Shown here: piece after piece, positions 1-10,756 of the stretch
Position numbering within the stretch: position 1 is the stretch's first letter
Layout: each line of letters starts with the position of its first letter
Translations under genes and position numbers: made by a program
Notes under the pieces: model-generated
The model's database searches: none
Seen by the model: only the letters and a program-made list of their open reading frames with translations
Told to the model about the DNA's origin: nothing
Source: Eumeta japonica
Lineage: Eukaryota > Arthropoda > Insecta > Lepidoptera > Psychidae
Direction of reading: 5' to 3'
Assembly: GCA_005406025.1 (NCBI GenBank)
Contig: BGZK01000547.1
Span: forward strand, 62,001-126,000
DNA length: 64,000 bases

Positions 1-770
1 CAACAATCTGGTTTACCCTGCCCCTATAGATGTTCCACATCAAAAAAAAACATTAAATAAAATTATAACACAAGACAAAGTCATTTGTTCTATTATGACA
101 ATTAAACGAACTATTGAGGTCGTTCGTACAGTTTGTATATTTTCCCAATTCCATGTTTATAAATTACAGATGTTTTTGAAAATGCATTAAAAATCCACTG
201 TGTAAGTTTTAACCTAAAAAAATATTTCATACAGATTTTGTGTGTTTCTAGGTATGTTTTTTTTGTATCTTTGTTATGAGATCACGTAAAAACGACTGCG
301 GAATGGTTTTCTTAGTGTAGTAACTTAAAGTCAAAATAAAAATCTTAGTGACATGAGCTTGATTCTGTTTTTTTTTAGATACTCTTTAGTTTACTTAGCC
401 CACTGATGATGATAACACGTCTGCCGCTGCTATCACTTTTGTCTTAATCGAAGACTTTCAGCTTTAATACTTACGGCGCAGTGACATTTGTTTAACTTGA
501 GATTGACTAATCGTTACGCGCATATAACTTCTATATCTTTACTTGGAGCATAGACGTAATGTATAAACGGAGCATAGCGACAGGTCGACTGAGTTATATA
601 ATAGGTCACGAATTTCAAGGAACGCTTCAGTAGTTATTCTGTGTGTAAGATTGTAAGGCCTTCGTTGAAGTGAAAGAGGTCTTCTGTGAACGACCAAAAT
701 AAAAAATAATATAAACTAATTGTATAAAAACGTGTAGGATTTTTTAAAATTTCCATTTTAAATATTTGCA
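1..770. other. AT-rich DNA, no gene seen
   Basis: Homopolymer-rich sequence without a credible open frame, RNA gene or recognisable repeat on either strand. A slightly more complex patch near 400-620 has no splice-site framework I would trust. Confidence 0.5.
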
Positions 771-772
771 AA

Positions 773-835
773 GGAGCGGTGGTGGCTGAGCGAGAACGTT
801 GTCTTCAAACAGAAGGTTTGGGTTCAAAACTTTAT
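773..835 (+). repeat. tRNA-like SINE head remnant
   Basis: An A-box-like 'ggtggctgagcg' is followed about 40 bases later by a B-box-like 'gggttcaaaac', the arrangement of a tRNA-derived SINE head. No full cloverleaf can be drawn, so this is a decayed repeat and not a tRNA gene. A related head lies near 52951 ('agcggtggtgga ... agagcgtcgtctt'). Confidence 0.35.
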
Positions 836-892
836 CTCTTGACGTACGAGTTTTGAGTTTTGAAACAAAAGTAAATTATTGTCGTAGATATG

Positions 893-1355
893 CGTACGAG
901 AAGGTAGGGTATGGCAGAATAAATATGAATGGACAATGTAGGCGATGGCAATGAGATCTCTGCGTAGTATGTGTAGAGAATTCGTGAAAGATTGGTATAA
1001 CAAAAGTGACGTCAAGGAATCGTGGGCTATGAAAGAAAATGTAGTGGTTAAAATATAAAAATGTAAGATTGAGGTGGTTTGGTCATCTGGAAAGGACATA
1101 TAAAAGCAGACTAACGAAATAAGTCTATGGAGTGATGAAGAGGACGGTAAGGGGTGCTCTATGGAATTTAATGCAAAGCGGGGTTTTCTTACACAAAGAG
1201 AAAAAATCTCACGTAAAAAGGCCAAAATTTAAGCAATTAAAACCGAGGTGTTGCATAAAATGTTGATGGATGTCAGCGAGACAAAAGAGGTACATAAAGA
1301 TCTTACCTTACGGAGATTTGTGGTCTCTGTCTTCTAAGAAATGAACGTGACCTTA
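893..1355 (+). pseudogene. Non-LTR retrotransposon RT C-terminal remnant
   Basis: The plus strand, read across frames, gives a string of motifs found at the C-terminus of reverse-transcriptase polyproteins common in moths. In order they are 'MRSLRSMC' (about 950), 'KENVVVKI' (about 1040), 'LRWFGHLER' (about 1071-1097), 'SRLTK' (about 1105), and then 'EVLHKMLMDVSETKEVHKD' near 1246-1302. The family ends in a similar MKR-MDV-EA-EVCKDR stretch. At least two frameshifts and several stops separate the blocks, so it is dead. The clade is probably RTE-like, but I cannot settle it from this fragment. The long minus-strand open frame over the same bases is its shadow. The 5' part of the element is absent. 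Confidence 0.7.
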
Positions 1356-1654
1356 TAAATAAATGAATTTTTAAATGAAATTATTTGCTCAGTGCTTTGA
1401 ATAAGTTACTTTTATCGTCGTATCTTATCGTAATTGTCGTAAATAATAAGTTGTAGATCCCATACGTTGCCACTGCTTTGTTGACGATGTCAATATTGTC
1501 CAGTATATATCCCAAGCTGTACTGGACAAGTGAGTAAATCTTAAAAACCGTGTTTGTTTGTATGTAGGAGTAATCTCACGTACTTCTGTAAGGATTTTAA
1601 AAACTATTTCACTAATAGAAAGTCAGTGTCTCTGCGCGATATAGGGTAACGACA

Positions 1655-1687
1655 CCAGTAGATGAACACCCCCCAGTAGATGGACAC
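1655..1687. repeat. Left-end pair of the 15-base subterminal motif
   Basis: Two near-identical units, 'ccagtagatgaacac' (1655-1669) and 'ccagtagatggacac' (1673-1687), sit 18 bases apart at the left end of the inverted-repeat element. Such paired sites resemble transposase-binding repeats, which is inference. Confidence 0.7.
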
Positions 1688-2029
1688 ATATGATTTCAAA
1701 TAGCAATTACATTAAATTTAAGATCAAAAATGTAAAGTTATAATTTTTATCTATAAGAACATATAGTTTGGATTGCGAAAAATACTTTTTTATATTCAGT
1801 TTATTTAAAATAATAATTTTAAATAATTATTCAAATGTGGCGACGCGAAGTTTAGCTCCGAGAGCACCACTAGTAAGCATGTGACAGGTAACTGGTAAAC
1901 GTTATTTGTTATTACTATCGTAAATATTGAAAAAAGTAAGGCATGTATATTTTATTATGTTTATATTTAACTAATAAACCTATAAATATAGTATTTAAAT
2001 AATTAAATTAAAAAAAATACGAATATTAA

Positions 2030-2080
2030 GTGTCCATCTATTGGTGACCCTTTTCTAACCTCTATCCAATAGATGAACAT
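2030..2080. repeat. Internal inverted pair of the 15-base motif
   Basis: 'gtgtccatctattgg' (2030-2044) faces 'ccaatagatgaacat' (2066-2080), forming an inverted pair in the middle of the element. Confidence 0.7.
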
Positions 2081-2349
2081 AGAGTTTACATGGTGAATTT
2101 GCCTAATTTTTTGAAATTTTATTCGTTAACAATGTTTATTAATATGAACTTATTTTTACTTTTATAGATGACTAATAAAAAAAAGATAATAAAAAAGATA
2201 ATTACTTTCTTGATATATTTTTAATTATATAGATATTTGTTTGATTTATTACCTTTTAACTTTATCATTTTTTTTATTCTTTGGTGGGAATAATTAATAA
2301 ATTAATTATTTCTTGCATGATTGTTATGTTAAAAATCTCGATTGTTCGG

Positions 2350-2406
2350 TGTTCATCTATTGGTATTGACTGTCCATCGACTGGAGATTTTGTCCATTTA
2401 CTGGGG
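2350..2406 (+). repeat. Internal triple of the 15-base motif
   Basis: Three direct units spaced about 20 bases apart: 'tgttcatctattgg' (2350), 'tgtccatcgactgg' (2371) and 'tgtccatttactgggg' (2391). All share the orientation of the right terminus. Confidence 0.7.
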
Positions 2407-2608
2407 TTTTGGTATTTTTCGCAAATTTTACGTTTTTAATAATTATTGACAAGTTTTACGTAATTTTCATTATTGTTTTTTAGTTAATTATATATTTTTA
2501 CATTAATATAATTCACTTTATAACAAATTATTTATATATTACTATATTGTTTTGCTAAAAAAATATGAGAGTTTGCTTAAGTGTCCATCTACTGGGGTAT
2601 TTACCCTA

Positions 2609-2955
2609 GACTATATTGTGTTTTTATTTATTTTCTGTTTATTTTTTTTATATCGTCCACATTTCACGAAAATGTTTAAAGTTTCCACGTTTGGTGGTAA
2701 CAAACATACATGTTTACATCAATACTTTGATCTTTGTAATGAGCATTATTTTATATACAATACATCTCAGTGTTAGGAGAACATTAAAAAACATACATAT
2801 TTGCATAGTTACGTAGATACTGCAGTATTTATTATATATATGTGAGTGAGTATTGTAATTACGAACGTGACATAGAAGTAGGATATTATTCCACGCGGAC
2901 AAGACAGCGAGGCGCAAAAGCGACGTAGTGCATGATCGGGGACCGAGCGCGGGAT
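2609..2955. other. AT-rich stretch, no gene seen
   Basis: Short overlapping open frames on both strands are low-complexity and unlike any protein I know. Nothing else is visible. Confidence 0.5.
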
Positions 2956-2959
2956 TATG

Positions 2960-3215
2960 ATCTGAATGGCGCGTGAGACTGGAATTAAAAACAGGAGCGG
3001 TACCGGAATCAGAAACGAAAACGGGTTCGGAATTGAAATCAAGTGCAAGGCAAGGATTAGAATTGACAACAAGAACAAAATCGGAACAGACAGTGTTACC
3101 ACATTTGTAGTCAAAAACAAGACCGGGATAAGGATTAGAATTGAAAGCGAAATCACTCTATACAAAAGATACTACAATTAATTTAATGTCGACGCGGGTG
3201 GCGCCACCGGTGAAA
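2960..3215 (+). repeat. Tail-family repeat copy 1 (ggaatcg-rich body)
   Basis: The body is a degenerate run of units like 'ggaatcagaaacg', 'ggattagaattg' and 'gaccgggataagg'. It ends at 3189-3212 with 'gacgcgggtggcgccaccgg', a degraded form of the lepidopteran tail 'acgcggacggagccgcgggc'. The 71-residue frame across it (basic, G/I/R/N-rich) only reflects the repeat. Other copies lie at 7838, 31590, 38740, 45357, 49806, 54400, 57350, 63020 and 63680. Confidence 0.65.
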
Positions 3216-3725
3216 TTAAAATTAAAAATTAAATACTTCATATAGCTCAAATCATCGCAAATAAAGTTTCACTTTTGTAATTATTTGTTTCTTAGAATAT
3301 CAATAGTTTGTCATAGTGCGTTTTCATCGCCAAATTTCGAAATCTAATTATCTATAGGAATATCTTTTAAAACTTCATAAAGGTCCTGGTTTGACCATCA
3401 ATGCGGAGTCATCAAACTATTGCATGATTATCCGATCTACAACCATGCGCAAAATTTAAAAAAGGAAAAGTGAATCAATTTACAATCGTGATCATTGCAA
3501 TTTACTAACGATCCTGATCAATTTACATGTTTGGATCCGAAGATTATAATGTATGACAAGTTCCATCAATACTTGTAATTACAAAACAAGGGCTACTTTA
3601 TATAACAATCACAATTACAAGAACTTCAATTGTACAGTTTAATAACAAAAAGGACTCATAAATTTCTCCTTGGAAAGCTATAAAACTCATAAAATATAAG
3701 AAAGTATAGTTGGCAAATGCGGCCT
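3216..3725. other. No gene seen
   Basis: AT-rich sequence of moderate complexity without repeats I recognise. Confidence 0.45.
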
Positions 3726-3960
3726 AATATACAATTTGATTGTGGAGTCTGCGAGCGCGGCCGTGGGCGTCGCCAGTCTATCTCGAGTGGCTCCTTAGGA
3801 TAATCGATGAGAAATGGAATCGTTCTATACTTATAGAGTTTACATTCTCTATTTCCGGAGGAGATGGGAACGATAAGCCATTTCCATCTTCAACGACGAT
3901 TGCTTGCCAGTCGTGCATATTTCCCCTTGAGCTTTAGATGATATACGTCTAGTATATATT
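3726..3960. other. Higher-GC unique patch, coding status unclear
   Basis: Base composition rises sharply compared with its flanks. A plus-strand 65-codon frame (3740-3937, beginning MWSLRARPW) has mixed composition, but it lacks splice sites or a poly(A) signal and I recognise no domain. It could be a conserved non-coding element or an old repeat. Confidence 0.25.
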
Positions 3961-5640
3961 CTCCTACCTAAACCGTTTATGTATACTTTTCAGTTTACTT
4001 TGTTTGATAAAAATCTAAATAATCAAATTTATTTCAATTTTGAATTAAAAAAAAGCTGGAAATTGCCATGAGCATCGAAAGAAGTATCCGTAATTAGTCT
4101 TATATTTGTTCGCACACTGAAAACCATTTTTTTTTATAGAAGAAATAATCTCGTGGGTCACGCACATAAAACACTGCAGATAGGAAAAGACGTTGTGATC
4201 GCACAAACTTTGTTCTGGATGATGGTCTTTCATTATTTTACAAAAGACCACTATTAACAATCGAAAATAAGGCTGGCTTAAACGGCATTCGCTAGAAGAA
4301 GCACAGCATTATCGTGGCCTCGCCCATTATATTTCTTTTAACAAAATAATAATCATCATTTTCTATCTAAAATTCATTATATGTAATGAAAATAATGATT
4401 GAAGGAATGGATAAATCAAAATGGAAAGTCATGGTTTGAATTTTGAAAAACGTGAAGAAAGGTCTTTAATTTACTGTATCAAAGAAAATTAACGGTAAGC
4501 TTCAAAAAAATGAGATAATAAACGCCCTAGCAAATTTTAAGACCGTTTTTTCCCTTAGAAAGTGAATAAAAAAAAAATTCATTGGTTTTGGTGAAAAGTA
4601 TCACTTTTTATTATCAAATCAAGTTAAAATAACAAATACTATCAAGTTTCAAGGAAAAATACTATATCTGGTACAAACTTAACCACCCTCTTGAGAGAGA
4701 GGACAGATTAAGTGTTAAAGTTTGAGATCTCTTTTCACATGCAATGCCTACGGTGCAAAAATTAAAAAAATTTAGCCTAAATGATTTGTGCTAGAGGTGA
4801 TGACGAGTCGGTGAATAATTGATCGGTCGGTCAGTATTCTGCATTTAATATACATTAGATGATAAAGAAAATTACAAACCTTGAGGAAGAAATTTAAAAG
4901 GGGAAAACTTCTTACTTTGAGGAGTTTCATCGTTTTTAAGTTTCATTTAGCAAGCAAAATCGATTAAAACTGAAATTCAAAATCACTGAACATCACGCAT
5001 ATGGTCAGCTCTGGCATGACGCACTAATTAACCACGACGATAGGCCACGCGACAAACCAGAATGGGTGGTCACACACATGCAGGTACATATTAGAACAAA
5101 ATACATGCTCGGTTGAATGATGTATCGTGCAGACTGTCTAGCCACAGTTTGACAATAGCCACAGGTCTCGAAATGCGCGTTCATATTGTATAGATACTGT
5201 ATTTGTTGTATGGACACCTGTAATGTTTTAAACATAATATAGTTACAAATGTAGGAAAATGTATATAAGTGAAAATAAGTGTCCTTTGATTGAATTTACA
5301 TATTATTAGTTGAGATATTGCTTGAGAAATTGACCATTTACTGGTGAATTAGCTAATATTAAATTAGTGATATTTTATTAATTATATCCATGCAACCGCT
5401 AATATTGAATAGAAAAAAAACTGTTTTAAAGTATAAACTTAAACAATCATTTATTTGAAACGTATCTATTTGTAGAGAGTTGTAAACATTATATTAATCA
5501 TAAAATAATACATTAAATGTTCGTATTATAAAGCACTTGAACCTCATTTAACGTTAATTTATTTAAGAATTCCTTCTTGATTTTTATTAACAACACGTTT
5601 CACAAAATGCTGTTCCTATAACGTGAAAGACCATAAAACT
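3961..5640. other. Mostly AT-rich, no gene seen
   Basis: No gene or element is recognisable. One denser, less AT-rich patch lies near 4990-5170. It carries only a cysteine-rich minus-strand frame with no known motif. Confidence 0.45.
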
Positions 5641-5657
5641 AATGTAACTAACGCATC

Positions 5658-5694
5658 AAATTGAAACGAATTGGTCGACTATTCGTTTCAATTT
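5658..5694. repeat. Perfect 14-bp inverted repeat, 9-base loop
   Basis: 'aaattgaaacgaat' at 5658-5671 is the exact reverse complement of 5681-5694. It is not attached to any recognisable element. Confidence 0.8.
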
Positions 5695-5739
5695 ACACTC
5701 CGGCTCGGTAAAGGTGCATAAAAAACACGAATAAATTCA

Positions 5740-5910
5740 CATCTACCGTATGCGGCGGACGTCTCCATCGGGTTGCCGCAGAAGTAGATTAGGACGAGCT
5801 TCATCCGAACGAGCTCGACCCTCGTCTGGGTGAAACAAAGCCTTGGTAATCAGTTCGATTAGGGTGAATTTCGCCTTCGTCTTCTTTTCGAGAGCAAAAT
5901 GTTTCGCAGG
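5740..5910. other. CpG-rich unique patch
   Basis: The patch is rich in CG dinucleotides and GA/TC tracts ('gcggcggacg', 'gacgagcttcatccg'), unlike the AT-rich surroundings. No frame, tRNA or repeat is evident. It is a possible regulatory or conserved element, by inference only. Confidence 0.25.
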
Positions 5911-6164
5911 CTTTTTTTGGCTATGTATGAGAAAGAAGATTGAATTATAGAAAGAACAACCTTGACTGAACTCTTTTTAAAGCCATAAATCATCAACCAA
6001 TCATAAAAATAAGGAGACGCCATGGATTTCTATTATCTTTTACAAAGAGTAGGGATACTGAATCACAATAATGCACCTCCATACCTGTAATGTTTTGCTC
6101 ATCGATCGCCTTTTTTGAATAATTTTGGAGGGGTGAATACAGGATATATAAAATTAATTAAAAA

Positions 6165-6680
6165 TTTTTTAAACAATTTCTAAGGGGCAAACGAGCATGC
6201 GAGTCACCAGAGAGTAGATGACCACCGCAGCCTGTGTTGACTTGCAACTTCAAAGGAGTCGCTATTCCTTTGCCGGATTTTCCGGAAGGAATAATATATC
6301 TGATGGAGAGGGGTGTGAAATGATGGAAAAGGGGTGCGGGCCACGGAAATTCTCACTCATTTGACGAAACAAAAAAAGCGGAAGTTGATACTTTACGTCT
6401 GTATTCTGTGAGAGTGTTAGTATCTCACCAGCAGAGCCGGCCCATTTCCGTGCTGCAGCCAACTTGGCCACAGCATGGCTCCACCACATTATAATAATTT
6501 ATTTTCCATATCAGAGAATAAATTATTATTGTATTCACTGTTTATTATCACTAATACTTTAAGTAGTGGCGAGTCTCCTGATAGCCTACAGCCCTCAATC
6601 TCTATTGGGCCAGCGTAGAGGGCTAAAGTTCTATCTCCCTCGATAAAAATAAAACGAAGTGCGCTTTTTTTAAAAAAATG
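6165..6680 (-). repeat. Lepidopteran SINE-like repeat
   Basis: Read on the minus strand, the block runs from 'gtggccaagttggc' and 'gggccggctctgctgg' through 'gtggcccgcaccccttt' to 'gctgcggtggtcatct' and 'gcatgctcgtttgcc'. It ends at an A-rich 3' end near 6165. This order (Ala/Gly-rich head, 'cgtttgcc' tail, poly(A)) is that of a very common moth and butterfly repeat. The segment 6540-6660 ('gggctgtaggctatc' on the minus strand) appears to be its 5' part. The 75-residue minus-strand frame at 6262-6489 is repeat sequence and not a host gene. Confidence 0.65.
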
Positions 6681-6689
6681 CTTCATTTT

Positions 6690-7055
6690 GCGCAACGAAC
6701 CTATTAATTGAGTTCATGGTTTAACGACTAGTAATGGACCCACATAAGACGGGTGTTAGAATGTTATATGGTTCATAAACTTATATTTACTACCTGTTTT
6801 ATCCAACAACAACGACATCTAAGTGATTTTCCTTTGAGATGGTTGACTATTCATCGTTAACTTGTATCATTTACTTAGCTGTAATAATTTTTCTTTTAAC
6901 TTCCTTGCATGCACCATTGCCGTGACTTATTTTACATAATAATTATTACATAAGAATAACCACTTAGCTAGCAGGAGGGGGATATGTTAAATTAGCACTG
7001 TTAAGATTAATATTTTTCCCAAAAAATTCCCTATTTCCAAAAATGGTTTTACAGA
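6690..7055. other. No gene seen
   Basis: AT-rich filler between two repeats. No supported feature. Confidence 0.45.
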
Positions 7056-7059
7056 CTCG

Positions 7060-7151
7060 CTATGTTTTTGAATGAGCGGCGTGATTAGACAGACAGACGG
7101 ACGGATGTGGTGAAATTATAAGAGTTTCTTGTTTACTATGGAACCCTAAAA
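7060..7151 (+). repeat. 'ggttccgta' family repeat, copy 1
   Basis: Contains 'cagacagacggacggatg' followed by 'tatggaaccctaaaaag'. This is the end structure of a dispersed arthropod repeat whose other strand starts 'gggttccgta ... gtccgtctgtccg'. Further copies are at 19126, 25530, 35780, 39985 and 50255. Confidence 0.5.
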
Positions 7152-7189
7152 AGAGATTCTCTTAGGGCATAGTTCAACAATGAGGTAAT

Positions 7190-7256
7190 TAAAAACGTGA
7201 CACTTGTCTAGTGAATGCACGATCACCTCTAATGCAAGAGATACGAGTTTCGGCTC
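7190..7256 (+). repeat. tRNA-like SINE head remnant
   Basis: 'cttgtctagtgaatgca' (A-box-like), 'cacctctaatgcaagagatac', then 'gagtttcggctcc' (B-box-like) follow the order of insect tRNA-derived SINE heads. The bases are too diverged for a functional tRNA. Confidence 0.4.
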
Positions 7257-7835
7257 CTTAACCTAAACCATTGAGTTTTTAGCCTACACTCTAATTCACT
7301 GCAGGTAGGACGCCACCTATTGTAAAAATTATGTATTAAGATTCACGAACAACTTGTAAAATTTCCAACATACATTGAACAAGTTAGGGAGTATAACCCT
7401 GAACCCTTTCATAGGAATTAAACAACTAACTAACTGACCTATTCATTTAAATTACGGTTACGAGGCCGGCGTCTATACTGTCTTGTAATTTTCACGTATC
7501 ACAAACTAAACCTCTCTAAATACTGATAATTATTTCCATGATGATATTATTATAATTTACTGTCCGTTTGCCGACCGCTTCGGGGAATGTAATTTATAAT
7601 TCAATATAATTTTTTTCATTCTAAGCGTTGATTTTGCTCTCGGTTTCCACTTACCCATTTTATTTGGTAGCAATATTTGTTTTTTTGTACAGAAAGTATA
7701 CCGTATTCTAGGTCAAGGCAAATTCTACTATATTTAATTTAATTAATTTAATTTAATACTACTATAATATAAAATTTGATCGCAATACGGACAAGAGTGA
7801 TTAAGTGACAAACATACTTCCGTATTTACCACTGA
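7257..7835. other. No gene; short TTAAT microsatellite
   Basis: An array of 'tttaa' units at about 7730-7757 is the only defined structure in this AT-rich interval. Confidence 0.5.
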
Positions 7836-7837
7836 CT

Positions 7838-8357
7838 TCTACCCGCGCCCGCCCACGTGGTCTACAATGCATTTCTTCATCTTGTATATTGACCGATCAT
7901 TATCTCGATCAAGATCCTGATTGTTATCCCGTGTTCAAATTCCGCACCCGGTGCTGCTCTTGCTAATTTGTTGTTTGTAATTTTTTTTAATCCTGTATTC
8001 CTATCGCTATCTCACTTTTAATTCTGAACCTATACTTGAACTAATTAGATTTCTATTCTGGTCCCATTTTCGATCCCGTTTTCAATTCCGACCCCAGTAT
8101 TGCTTCATATTCCGATTCCGGCCACACGCTTGATTCTAATTTTGGTACCACATTCGATTTTGATCTCGGACTCGTTTTCGATTTAGATGCCGGTCTCGAT
8201 TTCCAATTCTGCTCCCCGTCCCACTTGTGATTTCGACTCAGATACTGGCCACGGTTTCGACTTGGACGAAACCAGAACGAATATTGACATTGGAAAATAT
8301 TTAAGCTGTATTACTGGGAGATAGGGTAACTTTATATGATTAAAAAAATTTTTATTA
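7838..8357 (-). repeat. Tail-family repeat copy 2, left part (split by mariner)
   Basis: The conserved tail is inverted here ('acccgcgcccgcccacgtgg' at 7841-7860), followed by a body full of 'gattccg', 'ggtctcgat' and 'cgatcc' units to about 8280. The sequence up to 8355 ('gggagatagggtaactttat ...') aligns with the far part of the copies at 45357 and 54400. It is interrupted at the TA at 8356-8357 by a mariner and resumes at 9557. Confidence 0.65.
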
Positions 8358-9556
8358 AGGTGTCTCATAAATAATATCTATTTTTGATGTTCATTTTGTT
8401 TATTAAATATTCATACAAAAAAGGACACCTCAATATCCAAAGTATAACAAATCATATTGTATAGCCTTAACCCTACATTCAAACTCTCTGAAACCTTGGT
8501 ATGGATCTTTCTTGGCCTTAGATGAAAAGAATTGCCGTACTGCATTTTAAACATCTTCTAAGGACTCAATTTTTTTCCAAAAAAAATTTCCTCCTGGATC
8601 TGATATAAACAGTAACTGATGGTGCAAGGTCCGGAATAAATGTTGAATGTGGTTGGAATCCAATATCACCAATTTCTTTTATCTTATATTCCGTAACTTT
8701 CTCACTTATGGTCTAGCATTGTAATGCTGCAAGAGTACCATTTTTCTGTTCACTAAATTTGGATATTTCCGCGACAAACCTTCATGCATTGATATCAGCT
8801 GTTCAATATATATTGTGGCAGTGGTAGTTTGACTTTTCACAACGGGTTCTAGTAACTGTCTTTTGTGTAACAACTGATTTTATGTTTGCATTGTTAAGAT
8901 AAATCCTTTTTTCATCACAAGTAATAATTCGTTTAATAAAGCGATCATATTTTGGCGGGGCAAGAAGCTGTTTACACACTTTTCCCCGACTTTCGTTTGA
9001 ATCTCATTTAATTTGTGGGGCTCTATTCGACAAATTCTATAGGATCTTACACAATGATTTTAAGTGGTGATCGATGATATTTTAAGAAGATCCATAGGAG
9101 TCCGATAATCGTTAAGTGCTGGTAATAGGTTGGTTTTCTACTGCTTTCTTTGTAGACTCTATATCCCACACAGGTGGGCTACCAAAGCATGTCCATCTAC
9201 CACCGTATAAATCTCCATGATTAAAACGACTAAAGCAACGTTGTGCCGTTTGCTTCTTGACTCCTTGATTGGTTCTCCGTCAATCTCACATATTTTCCTT
9301 GCTGTCACGTCTGCTTTAAGATTTTGTTTCCAATTATGTCTTAACAATGCATGAATTTCATATTTATCGCATTCCATACATTTTAGTATTAAAACGTGTT
9401 GCCTGTGAATTAATGTAAACAGTATCATTAAATAAAAATAAGAAGTTTTACTCTTTGTAGAACTGGAGACTTGTCTTAACAAGTTATGACATGAATAAAA
9501 AAAGATTATATGAACTTCAGTTATGAAAACTGACACTGTTTATGAGAAACTCTCGG
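8358..9556 (-). mobile_element. mori-type mariner transposon, dead
   Basis: The 1,199-bp element is flanked by TA on both sides (8356-8357 and 9557-9558). The ends are degraded inverted repeats sharing 'tctcataaa' (left about 8363, right on the complementary strand about 9538-9546) with similar bases for a further 25 positions. The size and encoded transposase fit a mariner of about 1.3 kb. It sits inside an older tail-family repeat, so it is the younger insertion of the two. Confidence 0.8.
8400..9377 (-). pseudogene. mariner transposase relic (mori-like)
   Basis: Mariner transposases cut and paste their element, using a helix-turn-helix DNA-binding region and three catalytic aspartates (DD34D type). 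The start ATG is at 9377-9375 and opens with MECDKYEIHALLRHNWK. Across two frameshifts the helix-turn-helix region continues with 'KKQTAQRCFSRFNHGD'. The first catalytic motif survives as 'TCDEK' (about 8905-8920). The second, normally HDNARP, reads HYNARP at 8710-8727, so the catalytic aspartate codon is now tyrosine, and a stop follows. The third region appears as 'APSVTVY' with a frameshift where PSDY is usual. The C-terminus retains 'NAVRQFFSSKAK'. The protein cannot be active. The 125-residue minus-strand frame at 9159-9536 is only part of it. Confidence 0.85.
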
Positions 9557-9760
9557 TAGATTCTTTAATAGCACAAATATGAAAATGACGCCAAATGGAA
9601 ATGTCTTCAGTTCATTTTACTCTGGGAGCTTTTCGTTTATAGATGATTTTTTAGTATCGGTTCCATAAATCTGTGCAATGGTACAAATATACAAAAAACG
9701 TCGGATATGAAGAGTTCAATTTTTTTTTCAGAAACCCTTCCGTTCATGTGAACTACATAT
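9557..9760 (-). repeat. Tail-family repeat copy 2, right part
   Basis: 'gattctttaatagcacaaatatg' (9559 onward) matches 'gaatctgtaacgacagaaatatgg' in copy 45357 and 'gtaacagcacaaatatgc' in copy 54400. Joining 8357 to 9559 across the mariner restores the continuity seen in those copies. Confidence 0.6.
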
Positions 9761-9809
9761 CACATATAATCACATACATAACACATACATGTCCATAAAA
9801 AAAATGAAA

Positions 9810-10330
9810 TTTAATCAAAATCCATTTAGCCTTTTCGGAGATTATCCCAAACAAACAAACAGACAGTTTATTGACATGATATTGTAGGTTATCTATTGTG
9901 CGTATGTCCTTAATGTGTCCTAAATTTCACTAAGATCAATTAAGACATTTTTTAATTTTAAGAGGACATACAAAAAGTCAGAGTAAACATTTTAAACCAA
10001 TAATAAAGAATTAAATGCTTTAAAAAATAAATATTTGTGGCAAAATTATACACAATATTGTATGTACAGTTTCATACATTATATAAATACGTAAATAAAA
10101 CTTATCTTATTTTTATTCCAAGTGGTAATTTACTCTATTCAAAATTTGATAATTTGTTCAGCCGTTTCGAAGATAAGCTCTGACAAAGAAACACATAAAC
10201 CTTTTATAGAAACTATATATAGCCTATCATTTGCGCATTCTCATGTTCTTGGTGTGTTCCAAATTTTATCAAAATTGTTCAAGCGGTTCTAAGTTGTAAA
10301 ATGATAGAAAGACAAACAGGCATATTAATA
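9810..10330 (+). repeat. Three retrotransposon-like 3' tails in a row
   Basis: Three related tails occur near 9825 ('ccatttagccttttcggag ... aaacaaacagacag'), 10150 ('gttcagccgtttcgaag') and 10275 ('gttcaagcggttctaag ... agacaaacagg'). This 'cagccgtttcggag ... cagacag' pattern ends many insect repeats. No coding sequence is attached. Confidence 0.5.
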
Positions 10331-10750
10331 AAAAAATTGAAAAAGAGAGAACTGAAGTCCATGAGACTTAAAACGATTATTTATAACGAAATTTGACAAA
10401 TAAAATGTATGTACAGACATACTACAGATTTATATTGCTGTATAGATGGATTACAAAAAAAAAATCCCTAGTTGCCTATATTCTTGATATATCAATAAGG
10501 TTTACGTGATACGTGTGTATATATATATATATATATAAGCAAAAACAACCCCGAATTGTGTGATGATGAGGCATAATTTTATATATCAAAAATTCAAACA
10601 CTGACACATTTTCAGAATACGCAGAAATGTTTCTTGTGTTTATTTCATTTATCACTAACAGAAACATACTGCATACGTCATATCAACCCAAGTCCACAGT
10701 TAGCGAATTGTCGATATAAGTCGATTTATACTTAATAATAGATCTCATAC
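10331..10750. other. AT-rich, (TA)n microsatellite, no gene
   Basis: A pure TA run lies at about 10517-10537. A 63-residue minus-strand frame over it is low-complexity and not a gene. Confidence 0.5.
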
Positions 10751-10756
10751 TTACCA

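Larger units (their letters stand above)
1644..2606. mobile_element. Non-autonomous TA-flanked inverted-repeat transposon
   Basis: The left end (from 1644) begins gggtaa and carries 'ccagtagatggacac' at 1673-1687. The right end (to 2606) is its inverted counterpart, with 'gtgtccatctactgggg' at 2580-2596 followed by ttaccc. A TA dinucleotide lies directly outside each end (1642-1643 and 2607-2608), matching the TA target duplication of the Tc1/mariner superfamily. The 963-bp interior is very AT-rich and has no transposase frame, so movement would need a transposase supplied elsewhere. The 15-base end motif recurs six more times inside, in both orientations. Class assignment rests on ends and target site only. 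Confidence 0.8.

Noticed and set aside
824..1225. 133-codon minus-strand frame
   Set aside because: It overlaps the plus-strand reverse-transcriptase remnant (893-1355). Its Leu/Ser/Phe-rich composition is the shadow of that sequence.
2966..3181. 71-codon basic plus-strand frame, and its minus-strand partner
   Set aside because: Both arise from the ggaatcg-like repeat body. The same happens in other copies (54623-54841, 8183-8368, 63690-63875).
6262..6489. 75-codon frame with protein-like composition
   Set aside because: It lies within a dispersed SINE-like repeat that occurs widely in Lepidoptera.
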